Shown here piece after piece: positions 34,041 through 44,012 of a stretch of DNA of 64,000 nucleotides (within the stretch, counting starts at the first letter, position 1; each line of letters begins with the position of its first letter). The notes below the pieces were generated by a model. It was not told the DNA's origin and searched no databases. It was given only the letters and a program-made list of their open reading frames with translations. This stretch comes from Gammaproteobacteria bacterium (GTDB lineage: Bacteria > Pseudomonadota > Gammaproteobacteria > Steroidobacterales > Steroidobacteraceae): contig JABCZO010000002.1 in assembly GCA_013289615.1 (NCBI GenBank), positions 62,001-126,000 of the forward strand, written 5' to 3'. Position numbers and translations under genes: made by a program.

Positions 34041-36416
34041 ATGGTTGATCGTCGTACCATCGTGGCGGGACTCGGTGCACTGGCCACGTCGGTAGCTGCG
34101 ATGGCGGCAGAAACACGGGGAAACCGTACGTCTGAAGCACATGGGGCCACGCGCGTCATTGACGGCCTTGACTGTTCCACGCCGAGTGTAGGGAAGCTGC
34201 GTGCCGATGGAGTTGACTGCATTACGAAACCCTTGTTCGGCGTTATCTATGCGGATGATTATGCTATTGACCCAACAGGGGTAACGGATTCCGCGGCAGG
34301 ACTTAATCTCGCGATTCAAGACGCCATTACTCAAAAGAAAAAACTGGTGCTGCCAACGGGGATATTCCTGCTGAATGCTCCGCTGCTGTGTTTCGCTCCC
34401 GGCACAGTATGCAAGCTGGACATCGAGGGCCAAGGGTTTAGTGTCCCTAGTGGACGGTATGGCCTTCCGAGTGTTCCATTGGCTCCCTATGCTGCGAATA
34501 CCGTCCTGTGCATCAACTCCAAAGTGGTCCCGGCGTTGATCTATCAGGGCAACAGGTTTTCGACGCTGAAAAATTTGGCGATTATGGGACTGAATACTGC
34601 CGCTTCCGAATTCTCTCCCAACCCGCCAACGGACAACAGATCTAGCTACATCACAGCTGATTGCGCAGCTGGCTATCAATCCCCTTACGCTGGCATTGCC
34701 ATTGATCCATTCACGGCTACTGCACCGGCGGATGGCGGGTACTCGGGATTGAGTGCTCAATACGGGCCCTCTCCCAGCGGCACTGGTTGCCTGGGCTTGT
34801 ACCTTGAGAATGTCTTGATTGAGCAGTTCGTCGTTGGTATCGCCAACAGTACGGCGGGATGTTCTCAGGGCGACACGATGCGTTTCAAAAACTTTGTTGT
34901 CCAATATTGCGATACCGCATATGCGTGCGGTAACAGTCAGGCGAAGAGCAATATCATCGAGGGGCTCTACGCAAACTTTTGCCGCCAAGTTTTTGACACG
35001 CTCAATTACGGAAGGCCGGGTGGCAACGGCGGCGGTGCCTGCAACCCAATCGCAATAGATAATTGTCATGCCGTTGAGGTTTACCGCATCTTCGCGTTGG
35101 ATGACCAAACCCCCTGCACTGTTAAAAGCTATTACGCTGAATCCCTCAAGACATTGGGGCAGTTTGGTCTCTCAAGCGGCGGCAATCATTGCCCTATAGT
35201 GTTTGAAGGTTGTCAATTTGTCATTCGTGAGGCTACACCTTCATTTGGGCCTCCTCCGCCTCTATTCTTCGAATCTTATGGGCCTACGGTATTCAAGGCT
35301 TGCAGTATAGGAAATGACCTGGATGCCAGCGATGCGTGGAACGTGATTTTGAACGGAGCGGGAGGTGGCTTTGAACAATGTGATTTCGCAGGGACGTCTT
35401 ACCCCGGTCTGCCCCCTTATGTTGGGATTGATTTTAACGCCGAGAATGGGTGTCATCTTAGAGATTGTTACGCCGATAGCGGCGCCGGAATAGTCAGGCT
35501 CACAGAGGACTATCTTAGAAGCTACGGAATAGCCTTTAATTCTGCTATCGGGCGGTTATGCGCGAATTGGCAGACGAAAACAGTGACCGATGGAAACCTG
35601 ACGTATAGCTACCAGCCGCCGTTGCCAGTTCCATATATTGGTTGCACTACGAGCGGCGGCTCGATCACCGTAGGGACCACGGCCTACGCTATCACCGCGA
35701 TCACGCAAGCCGCCTCTGCTGTAGTGACGTTGAGCACAGTATCGCTCGTCAATCCGTTTGCTGTAGGGCAACTTGCTACGTTTGCGAGTGCGGTGATGAC
35801 GCAGATAAACGGGTTGGTAGGGCAAGTGATCGCTGTCGGCGGCGTATCTGGTGCGTGGACCGTTACAGTCAGTATCAATTCCACGGCCTTTACCGCGTAT
35901 TCAGGAAGCGCCGGTACTGCAACACAGCCGACGTTAGCGTTCACTGAAGCCACACTAGGCGAAGTGCAGGTCAATGACATCCTGCTGTGGTTGATGCTGC
36001 CGCAGGGATACAGTCTCAACGGATGGATCGTTCCGGCGTGGAAAGTTATATCGGTCAATACCAGCACCGGGGCGTGTGTCGCCTACCCCTTGTGGGATAT
36101 CAATCAGTACGATACAGCAGCGAACATGGCTGCATCGGTAGGGGCGAACGCAATCGAGATTTGTCTACATCAATGGGCGCCTACTGCTGCGATGACAGGA
36201 ACAACCGCGACCGATACGACACTGACCTCTGTATCTCCGGCCGCGCTTCTCAACGGGGATTGGGTGACGGGCGCAGGCATTCCAACCAATACCCGCGTGG
36301 TCTCCGGTGGCGGCACGGCAAACCTCGTGCTCTCGAAGGCGACGACTGCATCAGCGACCGGAGTTAGGTTGTATCACGGTCGGCTCTTAGTACCAACAAC
36401 GACGGTGGCCTTCTAA
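34041..36416 (+). CDS. Large secreted right-handed beta-helix protein (pectate-lyase-superfamily-like, tailspike-like)
   Basis: This 791-aa protein starts MVDRRTIVAGLGALATSVAA, a signal peptide with a twin Arg that may use the Tat route. Residues about 75-115 (DDYAIDPTGVTDSAAGLNLA, LVLPTGIFLL) match the start of the Pectate_lyase_3 fold, D.TG..DSA.....AI......V.LP.G.Y. About 400 residues rich in Gly/Asn with isolated Cys follow, consistent with a beta-helix, and the C-terminal third is Thr/Val/Ala-rich beta structure (TVGTTAYAITAITQAASAVV). It may depolymerise or bind a polysaccharide outside the cell. Active-site residues cannot be assigned. GGGAG lies just upstream of the ATG. Confidence 0.72.
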   Translation: MVDRRTIVAGLGALATSVAAMAAETRGNRTSEAHGATRVIDGLDCSTPSVGKLRADGVDCITKPLFGVIYADDYAIDPTGVTDSAAGLNLAIQDAITQKKKLVLPTGIFLLNAPLLCFAPGTVCKLDIEGQGFSVPSGRYGLPSVPLAPYAANTVLCINSKVVPALIYQGNRFSTLKNLAIMGLNTAASEFSPNPPTDNRSSYITADCAAGYQSPYAGIAIDPFTATAPADGGYSGLSAQYGPSPSGTGCLGLYLENVLIEQFVVGIANSTAGCSQGDTMRFKNFVVQYCDTAYACGNSQAKSNIIEGLYANFCRQVFDTLNYGRPGGNGGGACNPIAIDNCHAVEVYRIFALDDQTPCTVKSYYAESLKTLGQFGLSSGGNHCPIVFEGCQFVIREATPSFGPPPPLFFESYGPTVFKACSIGNDLDASDAWNVILNGAGGGFEQCDFAGTSYPGLPPYVGIDFNAENGCHLRDCYADSGAGIVRLTEDYLRSYGIAFNSAIGRLCANWQTKTVTDGNLTYSYQPPLPVPYIGCTTSGGSITVGTTAYAITAITQAASAVVTLSTVSLVNPFAVGQLATFASAVMTQINGLVGQVIAVGGVSGAWTVTVSINSTAFTAYSGSAGTATQPTLAFTEATLGEVQVNDILLWLMLPQGYSLNGWIVPAWKVISVNTSTGACVAYPLWDINQYDTAANMAASVGANAIEICLHQWAPTAAMTGTTATDTTLTSVSPAALLNGDWVTGAGIPTNTRVVSGGGTANLVLSKATTASATGVRLYHGRLLVPTTTVAF

Positions 36417-36519
36417 TTAGACGCATGGTTCTTGAAAATCCGGCGCACGGTGGAAGCGGTCAGCCTCTCGACGGTACGACACCGAATGACGGTAGGGGAT
36501 ATTGCGCGAAATTGCCCCA

Positions 36520-36690
36520 CGATGACGAATACACTGTACGACATCACTAATACAAGCGACTACGGTATTGACTCGGCCGGGGTGCCAAATTCGAGCGTGG
36601 CACTAAGTCTCGCAATTTGAGATCGTACGACACAGAAGAGAAAGCTGTTTATGCCAGCAGGCATACCCTCAACTGAGGTCGCTGGCCTCA
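36520..36690 (+). pseudogene. Partial second copy of the beta-helix gene
   Basis: The frame reads TNTLYDITNTSDYGIDSAGV, PNSSVALSLAI, an in-frame TGA, then DRTTQKRKLFMPAGIPS. It parallels the 34.2-34.4 kb part of the neighbour (YADDYAIDPTGVTDSAAGLN, LAIQDAITQKKKLVLPTGI). It is a tandem duplicate that decayed after truncation. The rest of 36417-36751 is empty. Confidence 0.75.
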
Positions 36691-36751
36691 CTTACGCATG
36701 AATACGCCGATATTTGAGTCGCACACAGCATAGAGCAGACACTACCGCATA

Positions 36752-37936
36752 TCAGACGTGCTCCTTCCTGTGCCTGTCGAGTGCTTCCAGGAACATACGA
36801 CGATTCGCCGCGATGGCAATGTCGTCGTGAACATGGCGCGCTGCAAACTCCCGGCAGCGAACACCGAATTCCTCTTGCGCATCACGGCTCAATTTGGCTA
36901 GAGCTTCGAACACGCACACATACTGCTGTTCATCCTCCAATGCTAAGTCCCAACCGATGCCTTGTTCTTCGAGCTGCTTCCACGGGGTCTTATCGCTAAT
37001 GAGGGTTGGTACCCCCGCAGACCAGGCCTCCAAAAGGACGTGCCCAAAATTCTCACCGCGTGTGGGAAGAAAAAACACATCGTGCCGAGCAATCGTTTCC
37101 TGGACATGCTCATTGGCAATTGCGCCTTCGTAACGCACCTCAACATGACCGGGCATCGCGGAAATCAGGCGTTTGCACTGATGCCAATAGGATGGGTCCT
37201 CCTGCGGCCCGTAGATTCTGAACAATACCGGAATCTTTACCTGCGTGAGCACCCGCAAAGCAAAGTCCAAGTTCTTCATCGGTGAAATACGCGAGAGGAA
37301 GCAGACGCGGAGCGGGGCATCTTTCGGGCGCGCGTTCCTCGCAGAGCCCGTGACAGGCCTTGCTGGTGCAACAAGGTTGCGCGCAACGGTGATCTGGGTG
37401 TTGGGCACGCCCAGCACACGACGGATGTCATCGGCCTCCTGGGCGGTCGATGCGTGCCAGCGCACGCCCCGGTGGAGTCTCAATATTCTTGAAATGCCGG
37501 TGAAAGGTCGCTTCTTCCAGCTCTTTAGTCGATAGGCTCCGTTCGAGAACTCACCCCGAGGCGCTATCAGGACGGGACGCTTGGGCGCCAACCCTAGCCG
37601 CATCACCATCAAGGGGATTATCGAAAATCGTGGGCAAAAGAAACTATTCAAGAACAAGATATCATGGGGTGTCTCTCTCAAGAGTCGGGCTATACCTCGG
37701 ATGGTCTGAGAACGCCGGCGCATGTAATGGACGTACGCCTTGCCTACCTTATTCCATGCGTCCAACTGCACACCCCTATATGGATTAGGCGCAGTGCTAT
37801 CGCGATCCGAAGTGACAACCAGGATCTCGAATTCATCACCCAGTGACTCCACCAAGCCCGCGATCGACCGAACCGGTCCGCCAGCAAGATAACCGGGAAG
37901 ATAGAAATTTGTCGTCAGCAGGATGCGCCGCTTCAT
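36752..37936 (-). CDS. GT4 family glycosyltransferase
   Basis: The 394-aa protein from ATG 37936 begins MKRRILLTTNFYLPGYLAGG and has the GT-B two-domain layout. LIAPRGEFSNGAY lies at the end of the acceptor domain, FLSRISPMKNLDFALRVLTQ begins the donor domain, and the EX7E-type region is PTRGENFGHVLLEAWSAGVP. It is cytoplasmic and probably adds one sugar to the growing lipid-linked repeat. Its start overlaps the stop of the asparagine synthetase-like gene (ATGA), so they are co-translated. The upstream in-frame ATG 37954 would lie inside the other gene. Confidence 0.9.
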   Translation of the reverse strand: MKRRILLTTNFYLPGYLAGGPVRSIAGLVESLGDEFEILVVTSDRDSTAPNPYRGVQLDAWNKVGKAYVHYMRRRSQTIRGIARLLRETPHDILFLNSFFCPRFSIIPLMVMRLGLAPKRPVLIAPRGEFSNGAYRLKSWKKRPFTGISRILRLHRGVRWHASTAQEADDIRRVLGVPNTQITVARNLVAPARPVTGSARNARPKDAPLRVCFLSRISPMKNLDFALRVLTQVKIPVLFRIYGPQEDPSYWHQCKRLISAMPGHVEVRYEGAIANEHVQETIARHDVFFLPTRGENFGHVLLEAWSAGVPTLISDKTPWKQLEEQGIGWDLALEDEQQYVCVFEALAKLSRDAQEEFGVRCREFAARHVHDDIAIAANRRMFLEALDRHRKEHV

Positions 37937-39726
37937 AAGCTTGTTTGATAGCACCCAGTTGCTACGCCAATTGCAGATCGGACCACAGGCCGAGTTCTTC
38001 TAGTTGAAGGCACCTCCGTCAACCAGCTATTCACCGGAATACCAAAACCAGTTTTCTTGCGGTTGACTATTGAGTGGGGCAGCGGATTCGTAAGCGCCTC
38101 AGTCAGTAATTTCTTGTTAGGCCAATCCGAGAATGACTGAAGCCACGGTTGTACCTGCTGGAGAAGAAAGGCATCAACGAGAGGCGTTCGCAGTTCCACG
38201 CTGTGATCCATGCTCGCCCAGTCGCTGTCGCGCAGCAGCTGGTTGCGCAGATAGCTCATCGATTCGATTTGGCCGAGCGCCAGCCGCGAATTGTCTGGTA
38301 ATGGCCCAGTCATGGTCTGTACCCAATGGTTAACTTCGAAGTCTCGAAGTGCCATGGCGGCGAGTTCAGGACCCATCAGCGCCACTAGTTCATCGGGGCT
38401 ACAGACACTGCGACGTAACCACCAGGCGCCGGCAATCGTGCGCGCCCATTGCGGCGCGTACTTCCAGCGACCGTTGTCGCTGCGCTGCGCCTGGAGTCGG
38501 GCAGCGGCGTTGGCGAGCCTCATCGCACCTGGCACCCGCGATAGTGGAGCCCAAGCGGCCACTAGTCGTGGCAACTGACGACAGCTCGGGTAGCCCTGGA
38601 ATAGTTCGTCACCACCCACGCCAGAAACCACCACTTTTAGGCCGCGCTCGGCCGCCGCCTTGCTGGCATACCACGTATTGATACCGTCTATGCTCGGCTG
38701 ATCCATGGCACTGAGAATGCGAGGCAGGTCGCCGAGGAACTCGTCACGGGTCACGCGTCGTACGGTGTGCCGAATTCCGTAGTGCGCGGCCAGCCTGGCA
38801 GCCACCGGCGCCTCGTCCTCGTGACGACCGGCAAATTCGTCGTAGGTAATGGTCACGCCCTCCAGTTCCAGCGCGCCAGCCTCCACCATCAAGCCGGCTA
38901 GCGCGCCGGAATCGACTCCGCCGGAAAGAAAAACCCCCACCGGCACGTCCGCCACTAGATGTCGGGCGACGGATTCCTGAAGCGCTGCCCGAACTTGCTC
39001 CACGGCATCTTCCTCCGCAGTATTCAGCCCGCCGACACTCCGCCAAGCCTCGCCAATGTCGTACCAGCAGCGCGTCGGACCTAGCCGGCCTTCTTCGATC
39101 CAAGCGCAGTGCCCTGCCGGCAGCGCACGGATTCCCCGAAACCATGTGTACGGTTCCGGTACGCTGCCAAGCATCCAGAATCCCGCCTGGCCGCGTGGAT
39201 CAGGTTCGCAGGAAACTCTGCCGGTTGCCATCAGCGCCTTGACTTGGGACGCGACCAACACCGTTCCCGAAGCTACGGTCAGGTAGAGCGGCTTGATGCC
39301 GTATGGATCCCGAGCGATAAAGGCACGCCTTGTGATACAGTCCCAGATCGCGAGCGCGAACATGCCATGTAACTTCGGCAACATCGCCTCGCCCTCGGCC
39401 GCAAACAGGGCCAGGATGACCTCCGTGTCGGAGGTCGTGCGAAACACGACGCCCCGAGCCTCGAGGTCACGCCGCAATGCGCGGAAGTTATAGACTTCGC
39501 CATTAAAGGCGATTACGAACCGGCCGCAGCTCGACTGCATCGGCTGGGCGGCCCGGGGATCGAGATCCAGGATGGCGAGGCGCCGATGCCCGAGGACCAC
39601 GCCCTCCCCATGCCAAGTGCCTTCGTCGTCGGGACCGCGACGGCGCATACGCTCCATAGCGCACCGCAGCGCAGTACTGTCCAGCACTATCTTGCCTTTC
39701 CCAAATGCCGCAATGAAGCCGCACAC
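37933..39726 (-). CDS. Glutamine-dependent asparagine synthetase-like amidotransferase (AsnB family)
   Basis: I place the start at GTG 39726 so that the mature N-terminus is Cys2 (VCGFIAAFGKGK), the nucleophile of the glutaminase domain; the longer frame would bury it. AFNGEVYNFRALRRDLEARG and FRTTSDTEVILALF belong to that domain. LSGGVDSGALAGL (the ATP PP-loop) and VVSGVGGDELFQGYPS belong to the synthetase domain. Such proteins in polysaccharide loci are thought to amidate uronic acids or other carboxylates rather than make asparagine; that is inference here. The lasso cyclase at 11741 has the same fold but lacks the Cys. Confidence 0.9.
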   Translation of the reverse strand: MCGFIAAFGKGKIVLDSTALRCAMERMRRRGPDDEGTWHGEGVVLGHRRLAILDLDPRAAQPMQSSCGRFVIAFNGEVYNFRALRRDLEARGVVFRTTSDTEVILALFAAEGEAMLPKLHGMFALAIWDCITRRAFIARDPYGIKPLYLTVASGTVLVASQVKALMATGRVSCEPDPRGQAGFWMLGSVPEPYTWFRGIRALPAGHCAWIEEGRLGPTRCWYDIGEAWRSVGGLNTAEEDAVEQVRAALQESVARHLVADVPVGVFLSGGVDSGALAGLMVEAGALELEGVTITYDEFAGRHEDEAPVAARLAAHYGIRHTVRRVTRDEFLGDLPRILSAMDQPSIDGINTWYASKAAAERGLKVVVSGVGGDELFQGYPSCRQLPRLVAAWAPLSRVPGAMRLANAAARLQAQRSDNGRWKYAPQWARTIAGAWWLRRSVCSPDELVALMGPELAAMALRDFEVNHWVQTMTGPLPDNSRLALGQIESMSYLRNQLLRDSDWASMDHSVELRTPLVDAFLLQQVQPWLQSFSDWPNKKLLTEALTNPLPHSIVNRKKTGFGIPVNSWLTEVPSTRRTRPVVRSAIGVATGCYQTSL

Positions 39727-39765
39727 TAGCGTCTTTACACCCTTTTCAGAAGTCGGTGTCAATAA

Positions 39766-40201
39766 TCATCCAATTTTCCCCACCCGTTGCCAGCCCGGTG
39801 TTGGCCCGACTGGGCCGGCGAGCAGCAGACGGCTCGTCGCAGGAAATGCGTCGGGCAATTGCACATAAGCCTCCAGTAATGGGCCGAAGTCGTCGAGTCG
39901 ACTAATGCAGAGAATCCGGCGTCGGCCGGCCAATCGAGGCTCCACGCCAGGCGCGAACCATCGTGCGTTCACTCCGGATAGCGCGCAAGGCATGTCGACC
40001 TTGCGGTGATGGTTCAGTTACGCGCGTAGTCGGGCATCCAGTGGTTCTCGACCCGCATGGCATCCACCCCCCTCCCCGAAAGCCGCGATCATCCAGACGG
40101 TCGGTGACATAAGTCATGACCTCGCGCCACCAACGGTTAAAACCTCGGGGCTTGGCATCCCTCATCCGGAACTCGATCCGCACCCCAGTTGCGAGCTGCA
40201 A
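39766..40201 (-). pseudogene. Degenerate glycosyltransferase remnant
   Basis: Minus-strand pieces in two frames look like a GT-B donor domain: GRRRILCISRLDDFGPLLEA and ATSRLLLAGPVGPTPGWQRV. Upstream in another frame is WWREVMTYVTDRLDD. Frames change several times and no start is present. 40202-40598 gives no recognisable product on either strand. Confidence 0.4.
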
Positions 40202-40598
40202 TCGACCTGTTTTCCCAAGCCAATGACTGTGTTGGCCAAGGCCACGGGATCCCGTACATTGCAGGCCCCATGGTATATTCGATCTTTACTGGCTGACCCG
40301 CCGATCCGGCCGCAAGCGGTTCGCCTTGAAGACTTATCGAGGGAGAATTCTAGCTTGCGCAGCAGGCATTCATACGACAGCGACATGGAACCTGAGAATG
40401 TGCATCGTCTGGATTGCTCCCAAGTGCCGAATACTGTCGTACCGAACGCGCTCGATTGGCCCGAGCCAGTAACGTTCCTAATCCCAAAGGAGATCAAGCG
40501 ATCGGAGACCGCTACTGTTCTTATCCCGCATACGCAGAAAGAAGGGCTTGGATATTCTACTGCGGGTGTGAAACGAAGTCCGTCCCGAAGACCGGCAA

Positions 40599-41045
40599 TT
40601 GGTGATTGTCGGCAGCGGCGCGGAACAATATAGCAGTCACCTGAAGAGATATTGCGCGGATCGTCGCGCTCAAAACGTCGAGATTCACGCGCATGTCAAT
40701 GATGCAGAGCGTGAGGTGCTGTTCCAGCGTGCCGCAGTGTTTGTATTGCCGACATACATTGAGAATTTTGGCAATGCCGTGACGGAGGCGCTGATCCGCG
40801 GTGTTTCGGTGATTGCGACCACGGGCACGCCGTGGACTGTCGTATTAGAGCAGGAATTCGGTTGGAATATTGAGCGCAAGCTACGTCAATTGAAGCAAGC
40901 ATTGATCGAGCTATCTACTGCAAAGCGTGCCAGACTTCTGGATATGGGCCTTCGAGGTCAGAAATATGCCAGAGATGCCCTATTGATCGACGCGGTCGGC
41001 CCGCGATCGCTTGAAATGCATAAGCGCACTTTGCGGTACCGATGA
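40599..41045 (+). pseudogene. C-terminal half of a GT4 glycosyltransferase
   Basis: The frame encodes MVIVGSGAEQYSSHLKRYC, FVLPTYIENFGNAVTEALIR and GVSVIATTGTPW, the nucleotide-sugar-binding half of a GT4 enzyme. The N-terminal domain is missing, so it should be inactive. The stop overlaps the start of the GT9 gene (ATGA), showing that an intact ancestor was in one operon with it. Confidence 0.75.
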
Positions 41046-42082
41046 GTCGCCGTATCGGCATTCTGAGGACTGGGTCCCTGGGCGATCATCTGATCGCCTT
41101 GCCACTCTACCGTCAACTTAGAGCAGCGCACGCTGCTGACGCGCTGGTTCTGGTATGCAACATTCAAGGGCAACGCATCCAGAAGCTGGCGGGACCTGCG
41201 AGCATACTTCCGGGGTCCCTGTTTGACGAATTTCACTTCTATCCAGTGGGTTCTGATTGGCAGTCGATAAAGGACAAGTACCGGCTGTTTCGAAGCCTGA
41301 ACCTGGACGCGCTGTACTACCTCATGCCTCCGCGCAACGCTGCGCAGCTTTGGCGTGACCGCCTGTTTTTCTGGTTGGCCAGAGTCCCCGTCATCGGTTT
41401 GCGTACCGGTGCGACGGCACAGAACGTCAGGTTATTGCCGAATTCGAAGTTGTATGAACATGAGGCGGATCGCCTAGCTCGAGGTGTCCCACTATTGACG
41501 CATACCCTCCGGAAGGAACCGCAGGATCTGTCCATTGAGCTTAGCGATGCCGAGCGCGCCGAAGCTCGCGAATTGCTTGGCGGCACCTCGGACTGCATGC
41601 TGGTGGTCAGTATCGGGACCAAAGTGGAAGTCAACGACTGGGGCATCGAAAAATGGTCGCAACTCGTAAGCCAATTGGCCGAACTCCGCAACATAGACCG
41701 CCTGGTGTTGATTGGGGCCTCGGATGAACACGCTGACTCGGAAAAGCTGATGCAGAAATGGCCGCGGCAGTCGTACAATTTCTGCGGCCGTCTGCCGCCG
41801 CGTCTGAGCGCGGCGGTGCTAGCGGACGCTAAGCTATTCGTTGGCCATAATAGCGGTCCGATGCATATGGCTGCGGCAGTAAACGTGCCGATCGTGGCTA
41901 TTTCTTCTTCGCGCGACCTGCCCGGAGTATGGTTTCCGCTCAACCAAAACAAGCGGGTTCACTATACCGTCATTGAGTGTATGGGCTGCGGCAAACTGAA
42001 ATGCGAGGACCGGAAGAAAGAATGCATCCGCCGCATTTCGGTCGCAGACGTCTATGCATCATGCGTCGCCGCGTTGACTTAA
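41042..42082 (+). CDS. GT9 family glycosyltransferase (heptosyltransferase-like)
   Basis: The 346-aa protein starts MSRRIGILRTGSLGDHLIAL, the GT9 N-terminal motif. It contains LVVSIGTKVEVNDWGIEKWS, LVLIGASDEHADSEKLM and LFVGHNSGPMHMAAAVNVPI, the last being the typical donor-site loop of ADP-heptose transferases. It may add heptose or another sugar to LPS core or to the repeat unit. Four Cys in MGCGKLKCEDRKKECIRR near the C-terminus are unusual and could bind a metal. It is the second gene after the truncated GT4. Confidence 0.88.
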   Translation: MSRRIGILRTGSLGDHLIALPLYRQLRAAHAADALVLVCNIQGQRIQKLAGPASILPGSLFDEFHFYPVGSDWQSIKDKYRLFRSLNLDALYYLMPPRNAAQLWRDRLFFWLARVPVIGLRTGATAQNVRLLPNSKLYEHEADRLARGVPLLTHTLRKEPQDLSIELSDAERAEARELLGGTSDCMLVVSIGTKVEVNDWGIEKWSQLVSQLAELRNIDRLVLIGASDEHADSEKLMQKWPRQSYNFCGRLPPRLSAAVLADAKLFVGHNSGPMHMAAAVNVPIVAISSSRDLPGVWFPLNQNKRVHYTVIECMGCGKLKCEDRKKECIRRISVADVYASCVAALT

Positions 42083-42640
42083 TGCAGACGGGCCACTTGT
42101 TGGGGGGAGCACGACGGTGCAGTTCTGATCCAGCGGGACACGGCGGCCAAAGTGGCCAAAGTACACTTGGCCAATGACATATTTAATGACAAGCCACGTC
42201 ACCAGCGCAATGCGCCGGTGTAGTGCGCGGCGTCAGCCGAAATTGGCCGTGGGGCACTTGGCGCGTAAGAAATGTTCCCTGATCGCTGGCGAAGTAACTG
42301 CAGCACAAACTCTCTTGGCGACTGGCCCTATTCTCCATTCTCTCGGTATGAAAATGTCTATGCCCGTCCCAAGATCAGTTTTTTTGTAGACCAAACTAGA
42401 AACGGATGTTTGATCATCGTAAATCTGATGCTGACCTCCTACTCATGTCGCTTCTCACGGACACACTATAAGTTCACGGCCAAATGCGGACCGACCGTCG
42501 CAAGAATTCAAGACTTGATTCAGAACCTCTGAACCCAGCCCTGTGCGGCCAGGACCCATACCCGACGCACCCTAACGCACCGCAGTTCGTTCTTTGCATG
42601 CGCACTCTCTTTGATAACCTGCTGGCTGCGATCTCGGTAA
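42083..42640. other. Gap without a recognisable gene
   Basis: I find no convincing coding frame here. A short sequence near 42143 contains GGCCAAAGT twice in tandem followed by its near-complement ACTTGGCC, which could form a hairpin. The region is probably eroded sequence. Confidence 0.5.
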
Positions 42641-43876
42641 TCATCGGAATTTGTTGGCGGAGCGTTGAACACAATAGGTTGCAGCTTCCAACAACCCCTG
42701 AACGCTCCGCTCCATGTCCAGTTCCTCAAAAATAGCGATCGATCGGCGACCCATATATGTCAAATGTTCCGGATTATCCCCCAATTCCTTGAGCGCTCTT
42801 GCCATCGCCGGCGTGTCGCCCACGGAGAAAACAATCGCATTTTCCCCCTGGCGGGCAATATCCGTAGGTCCGACCGCGCCTACTTGGCTGCTCACGACCA
42901 ATGGAAGGCCAAGACACGCAGCCTCAGACATCACGAGCGGGTGTGGATCTCTCGATGAGGGATGCGCAAGCACATCGCAGGCTGCGTAGATCTCGCTTAA
43001 CCGGTCGACATTTACAAAGCCTAGAAACGTTACAGGGAGGTCTTCCGCTTCGGCGCGCATTTTCAATGCTGCCAGATCTGCACCGTCGCCTGCAACAACA
43101 AAGCGGATCCGATTGGCCGGATCCGACGACTTGAGCAGCGCCGCAGCGTCGAGAATATCCCCCGTACGTTTTCGTTCGTTCACTTTGCCGACGGTGAGGA
43201 CTACCAAATCTGTATCAGCGACTCCCCATGCCGGGCGGATTGTATTGCGCAGGTGCTGGCGACGCGCACGGACTTTCCGGTACAACTCCTCGTCTATCGT
43301 GAAGGGCGACCTGAACATTCGTTCTCGAGAAACGCCGTAATGGGCGTAGTAATCCTCATTACAGTCGCCCACCGTGACAAATGCGGAGAACTTCTTAAGC
43401 ATCCGCGGCACAATCAATGCCTTGACGGCACGTTTCATAAGCACACGACGCGCTCGTAGCTCGCTGTCCGAAATCATGATCGCAGGCGTATGCGTCTTGA
43501 CGCACCATCTGAGCGCCATCCGCGCTGTACGATGGGCATATCCGTATATGAGCACGACCTCCGGATCCAGGGTCTTCAACTCGGTCCTGATACTTGGGTT
43601 GAACACGGACCACGCACTCGTATGGGTAATAGCGTCAGCCTCTGGTAGGAATTTGTGCTGATAACCCGAGAGCAAGTCCATGCTCCACTCAATGTCAGTA
43701 TTCATGTCGCGATCAAAGTAGCGCTGCAAGCCTATCTTTGATGCATAGAGCACAGTGACCGACAATCCCTCTACTTTCGAAAGCGCTCTGTAGAATGGAA
43801 CGAAGTGCTGGATCGGATGCGATACAACTACGGCCATCTGGATGGGCCTGTTGTCACATTCGCGGTCGCGCTTCAC
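42641..43876 (-). CDS. GT4 family glycosyltransferase
   Basis: The 411-aa GT-B protein contains MAVVVSHPIQHFVPFYRALS (an alternative ATG start at 43837), the donor-domain start LTVGKVNERKRTGDILDAAA, FVVAGDGADLAALKMRAEA, LGFVNVDRLSEIYAACDVLA and HPSSRDPHPLVMSEAACLGL. The 43876 start is GTG. It is cytoplasmic and probably elongates the glycan. A segment of a close paralogue survives at about 48.66-49.02 kb, covering residues about 195-300. No operon partner is adjacent; the methyltransferase gene ends 136 bases upstream on the same strand. Confidence 0.9.
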   Translation of the reverse strand: MKRDRECDNRPIQMAVVVSHPIQHFVPFYRALSKVEGLSVTVLYASKIGLQRYFDRDMNTDIEWSMDLLSGYQHKFLPEADAITHTSAWSVFNPSIRTELKTLDPEVVLIYGYAHRTARMALRWCVKTHTPAIMISDSELRARRVLMKRAVKALIVPRMLKKFSAFVTVGDCNEDYYAHYGVSRERMFRSPFTIDEELYRKVRARRQHLRNTIRPAWGVADTDLVVLTVGKVNERKRTGDILDAAALLKSSDPANRIRFVVAGDGADLAALKMRAEAEDLPVTFLGFVNVDRLSEIYAACDVLAHPSSRDPHPLVMSEAACLGLPLVVSSQVGAVGPTDIARQGENAIVFSVGDTPAMARALKELGDNPEHLTYMGRRSIAIFEELDMERSVQGLLEAATYCVQRSANKFR

Positions 43877-44012
43877 TAGCAGGTTACTGAAAAGGCTGTG
43901 TTTTGAAGATTTTGTGCATGATTGAAGAACGATCGCTTCGTCGCCTTAGTAACGCTCTGGCGTTGGTATCGTTTCGACCATTGAGTATTCTTGGAGTTTG
44001 CAAATGGACTAC

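Noticed and set aside
40223..40633. A 136-codon + strand frame before the truncated GT4.
   Set aside because: The sequence has no protein-family pattern and does not match a GT4 N-terminal domain, so I treat it as eroded DNA.
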